DNA from: Streptomyces sp. SolWspMP-5a-2
GTDB taxonomy: Bacteria; Actinomycetota; Actinomycetes; Streptomycetales; Streptomycetaceae
Direction of reading: 5' to 3'
NCBI RefSeq assembly: GCF_900091845.1
Contig: NZ_FMCI01000342.1
Span: 1 to 33,071, forward strand
Length of the DNA: 33,071 nucleotides
The notes beneath the pieces were generated by a model that saw only the letters and a program-made list of their open reading frames with translations, did not search any database and had not been told where the DNA came from. Each line of letters begins with the position of its first letter. Within the stretch, counting starts at the first letter, position 1. Positions 14,323 to 21,976 of the stretch are shown here, one piece after another. Made by a program: the position numbers and the translations under genes.

Positions 14323-15636
14323 GTGAGCACGGAACAGCCGAGGACCCTGCGGACCGTGACCGGGGCGGGCGGCACGTCGGAGACCTACGACCTGGCGCTC
14401 GATCCGCGCCGCTCCACCCTGGACCGGGCGGTGCGCGTGGCGCGGCTCGCCGAGGCCGCGCGGATCGACGCCCTGTTCACCGCCGACCTGCTGCGGTTCG
14501 ACGCGCAGGGCGGTATCGGCACCCAGGAACCGCTGGTGTTCGTCTCGGCGCTGAGCCAGGTCACCTCGCGGATCGGCCTGATCGCCACGGTCTCGTCCAC
14601 CTTCCACCACCCGTTCAACCTGGCCCGCATGTTCGGCACCCTGGACCACGTCAGCAAGGGGCGGGCCGCCTGGAACCTGGTGACCTCGGCGGTCGGCGAG
14701 GAGAACTTCGGCCCCGGCGGACTCCCGGACCCCGAGGAGCGCTACGCGCGCGCCGCGGAGTGCCTCGACGTCGTCAACGCCCTCTGGGACGGCTGGGAAC
14801 CGGACGCGCTCGGCACCGGCCCGGACGGGCGGGCGGTGCTGCGCCGCGACCGGGTCCGTCCCGTCCACCACCGCGGCCGGTTCTTCGAGGTGGCCGGGCC
14901 GCTCAACATCCCGCCGCTGCCGCAGGGGCGTCCGGTGCAGTTGCAGGCGGGACAGTCCGCCGCGGGACGGGCACTGGGCGCCCGGTACGCCGAGATCGTC
15001 TTCACCTCGCTGCCCACCCTGGAGACCGCCGTGGAGTTCACCCGCGCGATCCGGGCCGAGGCCCGCCGTCTGGGGCGGCCGGAGGGGCTGCCGCTGGTCT
15101 TCTCCTCCCTGCACGCGACGTACGGCGCGACCGAGGCGGAGGCGCGCCGGGCCGTCCGGGAGCGGCGCGAGGCGATCGACTTCGAACGCGGGCGCGCGCA
15201 GGTGGCCGACATGCTGGGCGGCGGGGTCGACCTGTCCGGCCTGCCGCTCGACGCGCGGCTCCCCGAGAGCCTGCTGCCCGACCTCGCCTCGGTCAACGGC
15301 CGCCGCGGGCGGGTCGAGATCTTCGCCGGGTACGCGCGCGCCGGACGCACCCTGCGCGAACTCGTCGTCGCGGCCCAGGACACCGGCCACTGGGCGGAGG
15401 CGGGCACGCCCGAGCAGATCGCCGACGCGGTCGAGGAACGGTTCAGGGCCGGTGTGCTGGACGTGGTCTCCCTGGGCGACCTCGGCGATCCGCGCCAGCA
15501 CGACTTCATCGTCGACGGCGTGCTGCACGAGCTGCGCCGCCGCGGGATCGTCGCACCGGACTACACCGGTACCACCCTGCGCGAGAACCTCGGCCTGCCG
15601 CGCCCCGCCCGGGTGGCTCCGCCCGCCCGGGACTGA
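14323..15636 (+). CDS. LLM-class flavin-dependent monooxygenase (NtaA/SnaA/DszA type)
   Basis: 437 residues from the GTG at 14323, which has only a weak GGGACG upstream. Marks of the nitrilotriacetate monooxygenase/DszA group are EAARIDALFTADLLRFD (about 45-60), PLVFVSALSQVTSRIGLIATVSSTFHHPFNLARMFGTLDHVSKGRAAWNLVTS spanning the flavin-side strands (about 70-125), ENFG, and a central PPLPQGRPVQLQAGQSAAGRALGARYAEIVF strand pair. These are TIM-barrel enzymes using FMNH2 from a separate reductase to oxidise sulfur or amine compounds. The usual N-terminal first strand (a hydrophobic LxxFxxxxGHHxAAW segment) is not found; the protein starts with a non-matching stretch. It may be naturally divergent or truncated. 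The flavin reductase is not in the window. Confidence 0.87.
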   Translation: MSTEQPRTLRTVTGAGGTSETYDLALDPRRSTLDRAVRVARLAEAARIDALFTADLLRFDAQGGIGTQEPLVFVSALSQVTSRIGLIATVSSTFHHPFNLARMFGTLDHVSKGRAAWNLVTSAVGEENFGPGGLPDPEERYARAAECLDVVNALWDGWEPDALGTGPDGRAVLRRDRVRPVHHRGRFFEVAGPLNIPPLPQGRPVQLQAGQSAAGRALGARYAEIVFTSLPTLETAVEFTRAIRAEARRLGRPEGLPLVFSSLHATYGATEAEARRAVRERREAIDFERGRAQVADMLGGGVDLSGLPLDARLPESLLPDLASVNGRRGRVEIFAGYARAGRTLRELVVAAQDTGHWAEAGTPEQIADAVEERFRAGVLDVVSLGDLGDPRQHDFIVDGVLHELRRRGIVAPDYTGTTLRENLGLPRPARVAPPARD

Positions 15637-15657
15637 ACGCACGGCACGGAGCCGGTC

Positions 15658-15690
15658 TGGACGGCCGCCCACCGGGTCGACGGCCGTCCA
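15658..15690 (+). terminator. Perfect 10-bp hairpin after the first LLM monooxygenase
   Basis: TGGACGGCCG (15658-15667) pairs with CGGCCGTCCA (15681-15690) across 13 bases, 22 bp after the stop. The same stretch contains a 17-bp direct repeat (15660-15676 and 15679-15695, 16 of 17 identical). Confidence 0.65.
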
Positions 15691-15863
15691 CCGGGCCACG
15701 CCCCGACCAGCCCCGACCCGCTCGGCGCGACCCGATGGCACCGGGCACCGCTCCGCCGAGGGCTGACCCGATGCCCGACCCGCCTCGGGCTCCGCCGGAC
15801 CGTCCCTCAACGGGCCGCCGATCCGCGGGCGTTGGGGCGGGCCCCGACCCCAGGAGACGCCGC

Positions 15864-16904
15864 ATGACCCGAACTCCCCTCGCCGCACTGTCCTTCCTCA
15901 CCCCGGGCAGCTTCGCCGACGAGGACCCCGCTCCCGGCCTGGAGGACACCCTCCACCTGTTCGAGTACGGCGAACGGCTGGGCTTCGACGGCGCCTGGAT
16001 CCGGCGGCGCCATCTGGAGCACGGGGTGGGCTCCGCCGCGGTGTTCCTCGCCGCGGCCGGACAGCGCACCCGGCGCGTCGAGCTGGGGTGCGCCGTCATC
16101 CCCATCGGCTGGGAGACCCCGTTCCGGCTGGCCGAGGACCTGTCGCTGGCCGACGTGCTGTCCGGCGGCCGCCTCCAGGTCGGCTTCAGCACCGGGACGC
16201 CGCACGCCGAGCTGCTCGGCGACCTCGTGCACGACGGGGACTGGCGCTCCCTCGACCTGTCGTACGGCCGGGTGGCCAGGGTCGTCGGCCACCTGCGCGG
16301 GGAGTACCTCGGCGGCCGGGACACCGTGATCCGCTCCCCGGGGAGCACCCAGCGGCCCCGGCTCCAGCCGTACGCCGCCGGGCTCGTGGACCGCGTCTGG
16401 TACGGCGGCGGCAGCCTGCGCTCGGCCCGCTGGGCGGCCCGGACCGGGCTCCACCTGCTGACCGGCAACGTCGTCTCCGGCGAGCGGAGCGACGACTTCA
16501 CCACGGCGCAGCTCGGCCTGCTCTCCGCGTACGAGGAGGCACTGGACGGGACGACGCGCACACGGACCGCGGTCGGGCGGGTCGTCGTCCCGCTCGACAC
16601 CGCCGACGCGGCCACCCGCGCCCGCTACCGCGCCTGGGCGGCGGGCAGGCACCGGCGCACCCTGGCGCCGCAGGGACCCGCGCGCACGCTGTTCGCGCCC
16701 GACCTGGTCGGCACCGCCGGGGAGATCCTGGAGCGCCTGGCCGCTGACCCGGTCGTCGCGCGGGTCGCGGAGCTGCGCATCGAGCTGCCCTACGAGTTCC
16801 GCCGCGAGGAGTACGAGCAGATCCTGTACGACGTGCGCCATCTGATCGCGCCCGGCCTCGGCTGGCGGCCCACCGAACCGCCCGCGCTCAGGGCGGTCCG
16901 GTGA
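15864..16904 (+). CDS. LLM-class flavin-dependent oxidoreductase
   Basis: 346 residues. The ATG at 15864 has AGGAG (15852-15856) 7 bp upstream. The bacterial luciferase-like TIM barrel is recognisable: LAALSFLTPG (first strand), LFEYGERLGFDGAWIRRRHLEHG (about 31-53), RRVELGCAVIPIGWETPFRLAEDLSLADVLSGGRLQVGFSTGTP (about 74-117, the FMN-side core), RLQPYAAGLVDRVWYGGGSLRSARWAARTGLHLLTGNVV (about 170-208) and the C-terminal ELPYEFRREEYEQILYDVRHLIAPGL. The R-L-Q-V-G-F-S segment corresponds to the R-hydrophobic-GxGxG element of the family, with the last Gly replaced. It is shorter than, and distinct from, its LLM neighbour, from which a terminator separates it, so they need not share a substrate. 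Confidence 0.88.
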   Translation: MTRTPLAALSFLTPGSFADEDPAPGLEDTLHLFEYGERLGFDGAWIRRRHLEHGVGSAAVFLAAAGQRTRRVELGCAVIPIGWETPFRLAEDLSLADVLSGGRLQVGFSTGTPHAELLGDLVHDGDWRSLDLSYGRVARVVGHLRGEYLGGRDTVIRSPGSTQRPRLQPYAAGLVDRVWYGGGSLRSARWAARTGLHLLTGNVVSGERSDDFTTAQLGLLSAYEEALDGTTRTRTAVGRVVVPLDTADAATRARYRAWAAGRHRRTLAPQGPARTLFAPDLVGTAGEILERLAADPVVARVAELRIELPYEFRREEYEQILYDVRHLIAPGLGWRPTEPPALRAVR

Positions 16905-16961
16905 CTCCAGGACCGTGCGCCCGGGACCGTCCGTGAGCCGGGCAGGCGTCGCGGTCCCCGC

Positions 16962-17525
16962 TCAGGCGCCGGCGGGGGCGATGCCCTCCACGGCGAGCCG
17001 GAAGGCGCGGTCGGCCTGGGCCGCCGGGTCGGTGTAGTTCTCGGTGGCCAGGGCGATGCCGACGACGAGGGTGAGCAGGTCGTCGATCCCGGTGTCGGCC
17101 CGGACGACCCGGTCGTCGACGGCCCTGCGCAGCAGGACGGACCCGGCCTCGCCGATGACCGTCGCGCAGGAGCCCTCGGCGGCCTCGTCCTGGAGCGGCT
17201 CGTAGGACAGGACGTCCGCCAGACCGCGCGCGGCCAGCGCGTAGGCGAGCAGTTCGCGCAGCCACTCCACCAGCGCGGCCCGGCTGTCGGCCGCGTCGCG
17301 CAGGGCGTGCGCGCGGGCGCAGAGAGCCTGGACGCGCTGCTTGAAGACGGCTTCGAGCAGGGCCTTGCGGGTCGGGAAGTGCCGTCGCACGGTGGCCGAT
17401 CCGACTCCCGCGACGCGGGCGATCCGTTCCAGGGACGCCTGCGCCCCTTCCGCCGCCACCTCGGTCTCGGCCACCGCCAGGATGTGGGCGTAGTTGCGGC
17501 GGGCGTCCGAGCGCTGGCCGGTCAT
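16962..17525 (-). CDS. TetR-family repressor
   Basis: 187 residues. The ATG at 17525 has GGGGAGAG directly upstream; a longer in-frame ATG at 17579 would overlap the operator and lacks a ribosome site. The HTH spans about 8-56: NYAHILAVAETEVAAEGAQASLERIARVAGVGSATVRRHFPTRKALLEAV, with recognition helix around SATVRRHF. The C-terminal domain (75-187), with LADVLSYEPLQDEAAEG, is the variable ligand domain (SBD-type). The gene is divergent from an NmrA-like gene across 121 bp that hold two palindromes with a shared 13-bp core, making this a self-contained repressor/target pair. Confidence 0.92.
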   Translation of the reverse strand: MTGQRSDARRNYAHILAVAETEVAAEGAQASLERIARVAGVGSATVRRHFPTRKALLEAVFKQRVQALCARAHALRDAADSRAALVEWLRELLAYALAARGLADVLSYEPLQDEAAEGSCATVIGEAGSVLLRRAVDDRVVRADTGIDDLLTLVVGIALATENYTDPAAQADRAFRLAVEGIAPAGA

Positions 17526-17563
17526 GGTCTCTCCCCGTGGTCCGTGGTTCCGTGGTTGATAAG

Positions 17564-17616
17564 TGGCGGGCCCCGCCATATTCTAGCGAAGGCGAAACGG
17601 CGGGCCCCGCCGTTTC
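17564..17616. promoter_or_regulatory. Two TetR operator palindromes with core GGCGGGCCCCGCC
   Basis: Site one, 17564-17578, is TGGCGGG-C-CCCGCCA (7-bp perfect arms). Site two, 17594-17616, has 11-bp perfect arms GAAACGGCGGG and CCCGCCGTTTC around one central C. Their centres (17571 and 17605) are 34 bp apart. Both fall in the 121-bp gap between the divergent tetR and NmrA-like genes. Confidence 0.78.
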
Positions 17617-17646
17617 TGTTCGTCGCGACACCGAGGAGACATTCCC

Positions 17647-18570
17647 ATGAGCACTGACGCCCCGCCGGTCCTCGTCACCGGGGCCACCGGCCGCCAGGGC
17701 GGGGCCACCGCCCGCGCCCTCCTCGCGGCGGGAACGCCGGTCCGCGCCCTGGTCCGCGACCCGGGGACACCGCGGGCGCGCGCGGTCGCGGCACTCGGCG
17801 CCGAGCTGACCGTGGGCGACCTCAGCGATCCGGGGAGCCTCGGCGCGGCCGTGGACGGCGTGCGGGCCGTCTTCTCGGTGCAGATGCCCGCGTACACCGG
17901 CACGGGCTTCGACTTCGCGGGCGAGGTCGACCAGGCGGTCAACCTGATGACGGTCGCGCGGGCCGCCGGGGTCGAGCAGTTCGTGCAGTCCTCGACCAGC
18001 GGCGCGGGCCAGCACGTCGACGCGCCCGGCTGGGCCGAGGGGCGGTGGGCCGCGGTGGAGGTCCCGCTCGGCACCAAGGCCGCGATCCAGGAGCGGCTGC
18101 GGGAGTCCGGATTCCCCTGCTGGACCCTGCTCAAGCCGTCCTTCTTTATGGAGAACTTCGAGCCGTCGGCGCGGTTCTACTTCCCGCGCGGGGTCGAGGG
18201 CGGTCTGGTCACCGTGATCCGGCCCGGGACGCACCTCGCGCTCGTGGCGGCCAGGGACGTGGGCCGGGCCGCGGCCGCCGCGCTGTCCGCGCCCGCCAAG
18301 TTCCACCAGGTGGAGCTGGAACTCGCCAGCGACCACCTGCCCATGACGGAGATCGCCGCGATCCTCTCCCGCGCGCTGGGCGTCCCGTTGTCGGCGCCGG
18401 ACATGACCGAGGAGGAGGCCCGCGCCGCCGGGATGGGGGACATGGGGGCGAGCCACGCGTTCATGGACGAGGTCGGCCAGCCCGCCAGGCCGCGGTTCGC
18501 CCGTGAGCTGGGCATCGAACTCACCAGCTTCGAGGAGTGGGCCCGGGAGGAGCTGGCGCCGAGGAGCTGA
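17647..18570 (+). CDS. NmrA-like NAD(P)-binding protein
   Basis: 307 residues. The ATG at 17647 has GAGGA about 9 bp upstream. The N-terminal Rossmann motif is VTGATGRQGGATARALLAAG (10-29), followed by VRALVRDPGTP, the strand pairing with the cofactor phosphate. Later marks are GDLSDPGSL, FVQSSTSGAG, TLLKPSFFMENF (about 158-169) and a C-terminal LGIELTSFEEWAREEL. The family covers atypical SDRs such as NmrA regulators, QorB-like NADPH:quinone reductases and HSCARG redox sensors. No catalytic YxxxK is seen, as expected for NmrA-like proteins. Probable control by the divergent TetR suggests an inducible detoxification or redox role; the substrate is unknown. Confidence 0.9.
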   Translation: MSTDAPPVLVTGATGRQGGATARALLAAGTPVRALVRDPGTPRARAVAALGAELTVGDLSDPGSLGAAVDGVRAVFSVQMPAYTGTGFDFAGEVDQAVNLMTVARAAGVEQFVQSSTSGAGQHVDAPGWAEGRWAAVEVPLGTKAAIQERLRESGFPCWTLLKPSFFMENFEPSARFYFPRGVEGGLVTVIRPGTHLALVAARDVGRAAAAALSAPAKFHQVELELASDHLPMTEIAAILSRALGVPLSAPDMTEEEARAAGMGDMGASHAFMDEVGQPARPRFARELGIELTSFEEWAREELAPRS

Positions 18571-18589
18571 GACGGAGCGCGACCGGCCC

Positions 18590-18660
18590 GGCCCGACGGG
18601 CATTCCGGCCCAACGGGCATCCCGGCCCGGCGGCACCCGGCCCGGCGGCATCCCGGCCCG
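18590..18660. repeat. Tandem GGCCC-based repeat, four and a half units of 15-17 bp
   Basis: Units at 18590-18606 (17 bp), 18607-18623 (17 bp), 18624-18638 (15 bp), 18639-18654 (16 bp) and a partial at 18655-18660. Each starts GGCCC and carries a CGG-GCA-like middle and CCC/TCC end. The array begins 20 bp after the NmrA-like stop codon. Confidence 0.8.
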
Positions 18661-18775
18661 TCCGCTCCCTCTGCCTCATCCGCCTCGCCCACCTCACCCA
18701 CCTCACCGCCTCGTCCGCTGCGTCCGCCTCCTCTGCCCCGTCCGCCTCGTCCGCTTCGTCCGCCTCGCTCGCCCC
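18661..18775. repeat. Pyrimidine-rich 9-bp repeat tract (GTCCGCCTC-like)
   Basis: The plus strand is strongly pyrimidine-biased with repeated TCCGCCTC units, most regular at about 18737-18775 (GTCCGCCTC, GTCCGCTTC, GTCCGCCTC). It gives artificial open frames of Ser/Ala or Glu/Ala/Asp repeats in other readings. With 18590-18660 it fills the 267-bp gap before the large LuxR regulator. Confidence 0.7.
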
Positions 18776-18837
18776 GTGGGCCGCGTCCGTCTGCGGTGGG
18801 GAGTCGGCCGCGTGCCCGGTAACGTCGTCAGGGAGAC

Positions 18838-21654
18838 ATGTCGACAGCAGGACGTCGGCCGAAGGACGCGAGGGAGATGCGGCCCGGCCCCGCGTACAGG
18901 GCGGTGTCCCCGCGCCGCACGCATCGAGCCACGGTGGCCAGGATGGGCGACACACGGACAGGACACACCGCGTCCCGCGCGCCGCGCCGTGACCCCGTCC
19001 CGTCGGCCGACGCCCCGCCGGACGGCACGGAACCGCTCCTGGTCAGCCGGTTCGCCGTCCCCCCGCTGCCGCCGACGTTCGTCCGCAGAGCGCGGCTCCT
19101 GGAGCGGCTGACGGCCGGGGCGGCCGGGCCGCTGACGCTGGTGACCGGTCCCGCCGGGGCGGGCAAGACGCTCTGTGTCGCCGACTGGGCGGGGCACGGA
19201 CCGGCGCCCCGGGCGGGCGCGTGGCTCACCGTGGAGCAGGGCTGCACGTCCCCCGGACCGTTCTGGGCCCATGTGCTCGGGGCGATGCGCCACCACGGGG
19301 TGTCGCTGCCGCCCGGGACCGGACGGCCGGGCCGTGCCCCCGCCGCCGTCGACGACACCGCGCTCGCCCGGCTCGCCGCCCACCTGGAGAGCCGCGCCGA
19401 ACCCGTCCTCCTCGTGCTGGACGGGTTCGACCGGGTGACCGCGCCGGAGGTCGCCGCCCAGGTGGAGTTCGTGCTGCGGCACGCCGGACAGGGGCTGCGG
19501 CTGGTGCTGGTCTGCCGGGCGCGGCCGCTCCTCGCCCTGCACAGGTGGCGGGTCGCCGGGGAGGTCACCGAGGTCCGCGCCGCCGACCTGGCCTTCGGGC
19601 CGCGCGAGACCGCCGCCCTCCTCGTGCGCCACGGTCTGCGCCCCTCGGCCGAACAGGCGCGACTGCTGGCCGACCGCACCGAGGGGTGGGCGGCGGGGAT
19701 CCGGCTGTACGCCCTGGCGGCGGCGCGCGGCGACGATCCGGCGACGGGCCGCGCCGACCTCGACGCGGAACACGGGACCGTCGCCGACTTCCTGCTGGGC
19801 GAGGTGCTGGCCGCGCAGCCGCCCGCGGCCCGCGACCTGCTGCTCAGGGCGAGCGTGCTGGAGCAGGTCGAACCGGACCTGGCCGACGCGCTGACCGGCC
19901 GCGAGGACGCCGAGGGCCTGCTGGCGGAGCTGGAGCGGGCGAACGCCTTCGTGCGCGCCGTCGGACCGTCCCGGTACCGCGTCCATCCGCTCTTCGCGCG
20001 GGCCCTGCGGGCCCGGCTGCGCTCCCGGTGTCCCGGTCTCGAACGGGAACTGCGGTGCGCGGCGGCACGGCGGCTGCGCGCGACGGGGCGGCTCGCGGAC
20101 GCCCTCCCCCACGCGGCCGCCGCGGGCGAGTGGGCGTCCGCCGCCGAGCTGTTCGTGGGCTCGCTGGCGGTCGGGCGGCTGCTCACGGACGTCGGCCGCC
20201 AGGGTCTCGACGCCGACCTCGCGGGCCTGCCGGACGACGTCCCCGGCGCCGCCGCGCACCTGCTGCGCGCGGCCCGCGGTCTCGCGCGGTACGACGTGGC
20301 CGCGGGCGTCGTCCAGTTGCGGCGGGCGGAGGAGGAGCTGCGGCGACGGCCCCAGGACCGGGTGGAGGCGCGGCTGAGCCTGGCGCTGCTGCGGGTGCTG
20401 GCGAGCAGGCTGCTGGGCTCGGCGGACCGGGCCGAGGCCGCGTTCCTCGAGGCCGGGAGGCTCGGCCGCCTGGTACCGGCCGCCGAGCGGGAGCCGCACC
20501 CCGAACTGTCCGCGCTGCTGCTGGCCAACCTCGGGGCCGCCCGGCTCTGGGCCGGACGCCTCGACTCCGCCCGGGAGGCGCTGACCGCGGCGGTCGCCCT
20601 GCCGGACGTGCCGGAGACGGCGGCCCCGCGGCACGAGGCCCTCGGCCGGATCGCCCTGATCGACTTCCTGAGCGGCTGGTACCTGCGCGCGGAGGACTCC
20701 GCCCGTTCCGCCGTGCTCGTGGCGGAGCGGGCCGGGCTGCCGGTGGCGCGGTGCGACGGTGTCGCGCACCTCGTCCTCGCGGGCGTCGCCGTCGAGCGTG
20801 ACGCGCTCGGCGCGGCGCGGACCGCACTGCGCCGGGCGGCGTCCTCGGCCGGGTACGGCAACGATCCGCTCGTCACGTCGGGGGTCGCGACGATGCGGGC
20901 CCGCGCGCTGCTCGCCGAAGGGGACACGCGGGCCTGCCTGCGCGCCCTCGCCGAGGCCGACGACCGCTCCCCCGCGGGGGTGCGCTCCCCCTGGGTGGGC
21001 GCGCGCGTCGCCCTCGCGGAAGCCACCGCGCACCTCGCTGACCAGGAACCGGCGGCGGCGCTCCGGGCGCTGGACGCGGTCTCCGCCGACAGTACGGAGC
21101 GCGCCGTCGTCGCGGCCCGCGCGCGCCTCGCACAGGGCGATCACCCCTCGGCGCTCGACCTGCTCGCCGCCCACCCGGTCGCCCCGGGCGAGGGCCCCGC
21201 GCTGGTCGTCCGCGCGGTGCTGGCGCGGGCGGAGATCGCGGAGCGGCTCGGGGAGACCCGGACGGCACGGCGTCTGGCCCTGCGCGCCCTCGACATCGCC
21301 GGGCCGGAACGGCTGCGGCGTCCGTTCCTGGAGTGCGGCCCGTGGCTCGGCCGGGTGCTGCGCGGGCACGCGGGTCCGGACGGCGCCGGACTCCCCGGGG
21401 CGGGCACCGCCGACCGGCCGGACCCGGCGGGTGCCGACGCCGATGCCCGCGCCGTCGTCGTCGAGCCGCTGAGCGGACGCGAGCGGGACGTGCTGCGGCA
21501 GGTGGCGCAGCTGAAGTCGACGGAGGAGGTCGCCGAGGACCTGTTCCTGTCCGTCAACACGGTGAAGTCGCACCTGAAGAGCATCTTCCGCAAGCTGGGC
21601 GCCACCCGCAGGGGCGAGGCGGTCCGCCGGGCCCGTGAGCTGGACCTGATCTGA
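18838..21654 (+). CDS. Large LuxR-family ATPase regulator (MalT/LAL-like)
   Basis: Up to 938 residues. Homology begins near LLVSRFAVPPLP (68-79), so the first 60 residues are uncertain; in-frame ATGs at 18877 and 18943 are alternatives to 18838, whose AGGGAG is rather close. The Walker A is GPAGAGKT (104-111) and the Walker B-like strand VLLVLDG (190-196), giving a STAND-type NTPase. A long helical TPR-like middle (about 330-830) follows. The last about 62 residues are a LuxR HTH (PLSGRERDVLRQVAQLKSTEEVAEDLFLSVNTVKSHLKSIFRKLGA). This is the MalT plan: an inducer- and ATP-dependent activator. No obvious target operon adjoins it, and its inducer is unknown. Orphan MalT-like regulators of this size are common in streptomycetes. 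Confidence 0.88.
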   Translation: MSTAGRRPKDAREMRPGPAYRAVSPRRTHRATVARMGDTRTGHTASRAPRRDPVPSADAPPDGTEPLLVSRFAVPPLPPTFVRRARLLERLTAGAAGPLTLVTGPAGAGKTLCVADWAGHGPAPRAGAWLTVEQGCTSPGPFWAHVLGAMRHHGVSLPPGTGRPGRAPAAVDDTALARLAAHLESRAEPVLLVLDGFDRVTAPEVAAQVEFVLRHAGQGLRLVLVCRARPLLALHRWRVAGEVTEVRAADLAFGPRETAALLVRHGLRPSAEQARLLADRTEGWAAGIRLYALAAARGDDPATGRADLDAEHGTVADFLLGEVLAAQPPAARDLLLRASVLEQVEPDLADALTGREDAEGLLAELERANAFVRAVGPSRYRVHPLFARALRARLRSRCPGLERELRCAAARRLRATGRLADALPHAAAAGEWASAAELFVGSLAVGRLLTDVGRQGLDADLAGLPDDVPGAAAHLLRAARGLARYDVAAGVVQLRRAEEELRRRPQDRVEARLSLALLRVLASRLLGSADRAEAAFLEAGRLGRLVPAAEREPHPELSALLLANLGAARLWAGRLDSAREALTAAVALPDVPETAAPRHEALGRIALIDFLSGWYLRAEDSARSAVLVAERAGLPVARCDGVAHLVLAGVAVERDALGAARTALRRAASSAGYGNDPLVTSGVATMRARALLAEGDTRACLRALAEADDRSPAGVRSPWVGARVALAEATAHLADQEPAAALRALDAVSADSTERAVVAARARLAQGDHPSALDLLAAHPVAPGEGPALVVRAVLARAEIAERLGETRTARRLALRALDIAGPERLRRPFLECGPWLGRVLRGHAGPDGAGLPGAGTADRPDPAGADADARAVVVEPLSGRERDVLRQVAQLKSTEEVAEDLFLSVNTVKSHLKSIFRKLGATRRGEAVRRARELDLI

Positions 21655-21976
21655 GACCGGCGCGGCGGCCGTCGACCACGGGAGAGGTCCGGCGCGGTTC
21701 ACCGCGACCGTCGACCACGGGACAGGTCCGGCGCGGTTCCGCGCGGGGAGGGTCCCGGCCCCCTACGGTCGGACCGCGATCCCCGGACCGCACGGCCGGA
21801 CCGCGATCGGCGACATCCACTGCCGGGCCGCGCTGCTCGGACCGCACGGGCTGATCGGGATCCCGGGCCCGCGCGGACGGACACGGTCCGTGGAGAACGA
21901 TCGGGCAGGGCTCCCCGCCCGGTGGGTCGGCCCTTCCCGCCGGGACGTGCTCGGCGGGGCGAGACAGAGGGACGGT
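21655..21976. other. Repeat-rich intergenic region upstream of the antiporter
   Basis: 322 bases. They hold a 32-bp direct repeat (21669-21739) and a cluster of CGGACCGC-like octamers at 21770, 21784, 21797 and 21838, with a variant CGGGCCGC at 21824. A half-site TCGGCCC at 21927-21933 lies 43 bp before the antiporter ATG. No gene is supported. Confidence 0.6.
21669..21739. repeat. 32-bp direct repeat, each copy followed by a hairpin
   Basis: Copy one at 21669-21700 and copy two at 21708-21739 match at 31 of 32 bases, period 39 bp. The 3' end of each copy forms the left arm of a perfect hairpin: CGCGG-TTCA-CCGCG (21693-21706) and GCGCGG-TT-CCGCGC (21731-21744). The pair starts 14 bp after the LuxR-regulator stop and may act as a tandem terminator. 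Confidence 0.85.

Noticed and set aside
17526..17579. Upstream ATG at 17579 for the second TetR
   Set aside because: It would place the start over the operator palindrome and has no ribosome site; ATG 17525 has GGGGAGAG.
18521..18955. Frame encoding Glu-Ala-Asp repeats
   Set aside because: It is generated by the 9-bp pyrimidine-rich repeat and has no start signals or domain.
18703..21702. Very long open frame (999 codons) on the minus strand opposite the LuxR/MalT-like gene
   Set aside because: It is the antisense shadow of a gene with clear Walker and HTH motifs; its translation is low-complexity Arg/Gly/Pro and has no ribosome site.
21920..21933. TCGGCCC half-site before the antiporter gene
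   Set aside because: The left half does not match, and a seven-base half-site is too common at this G+C content.
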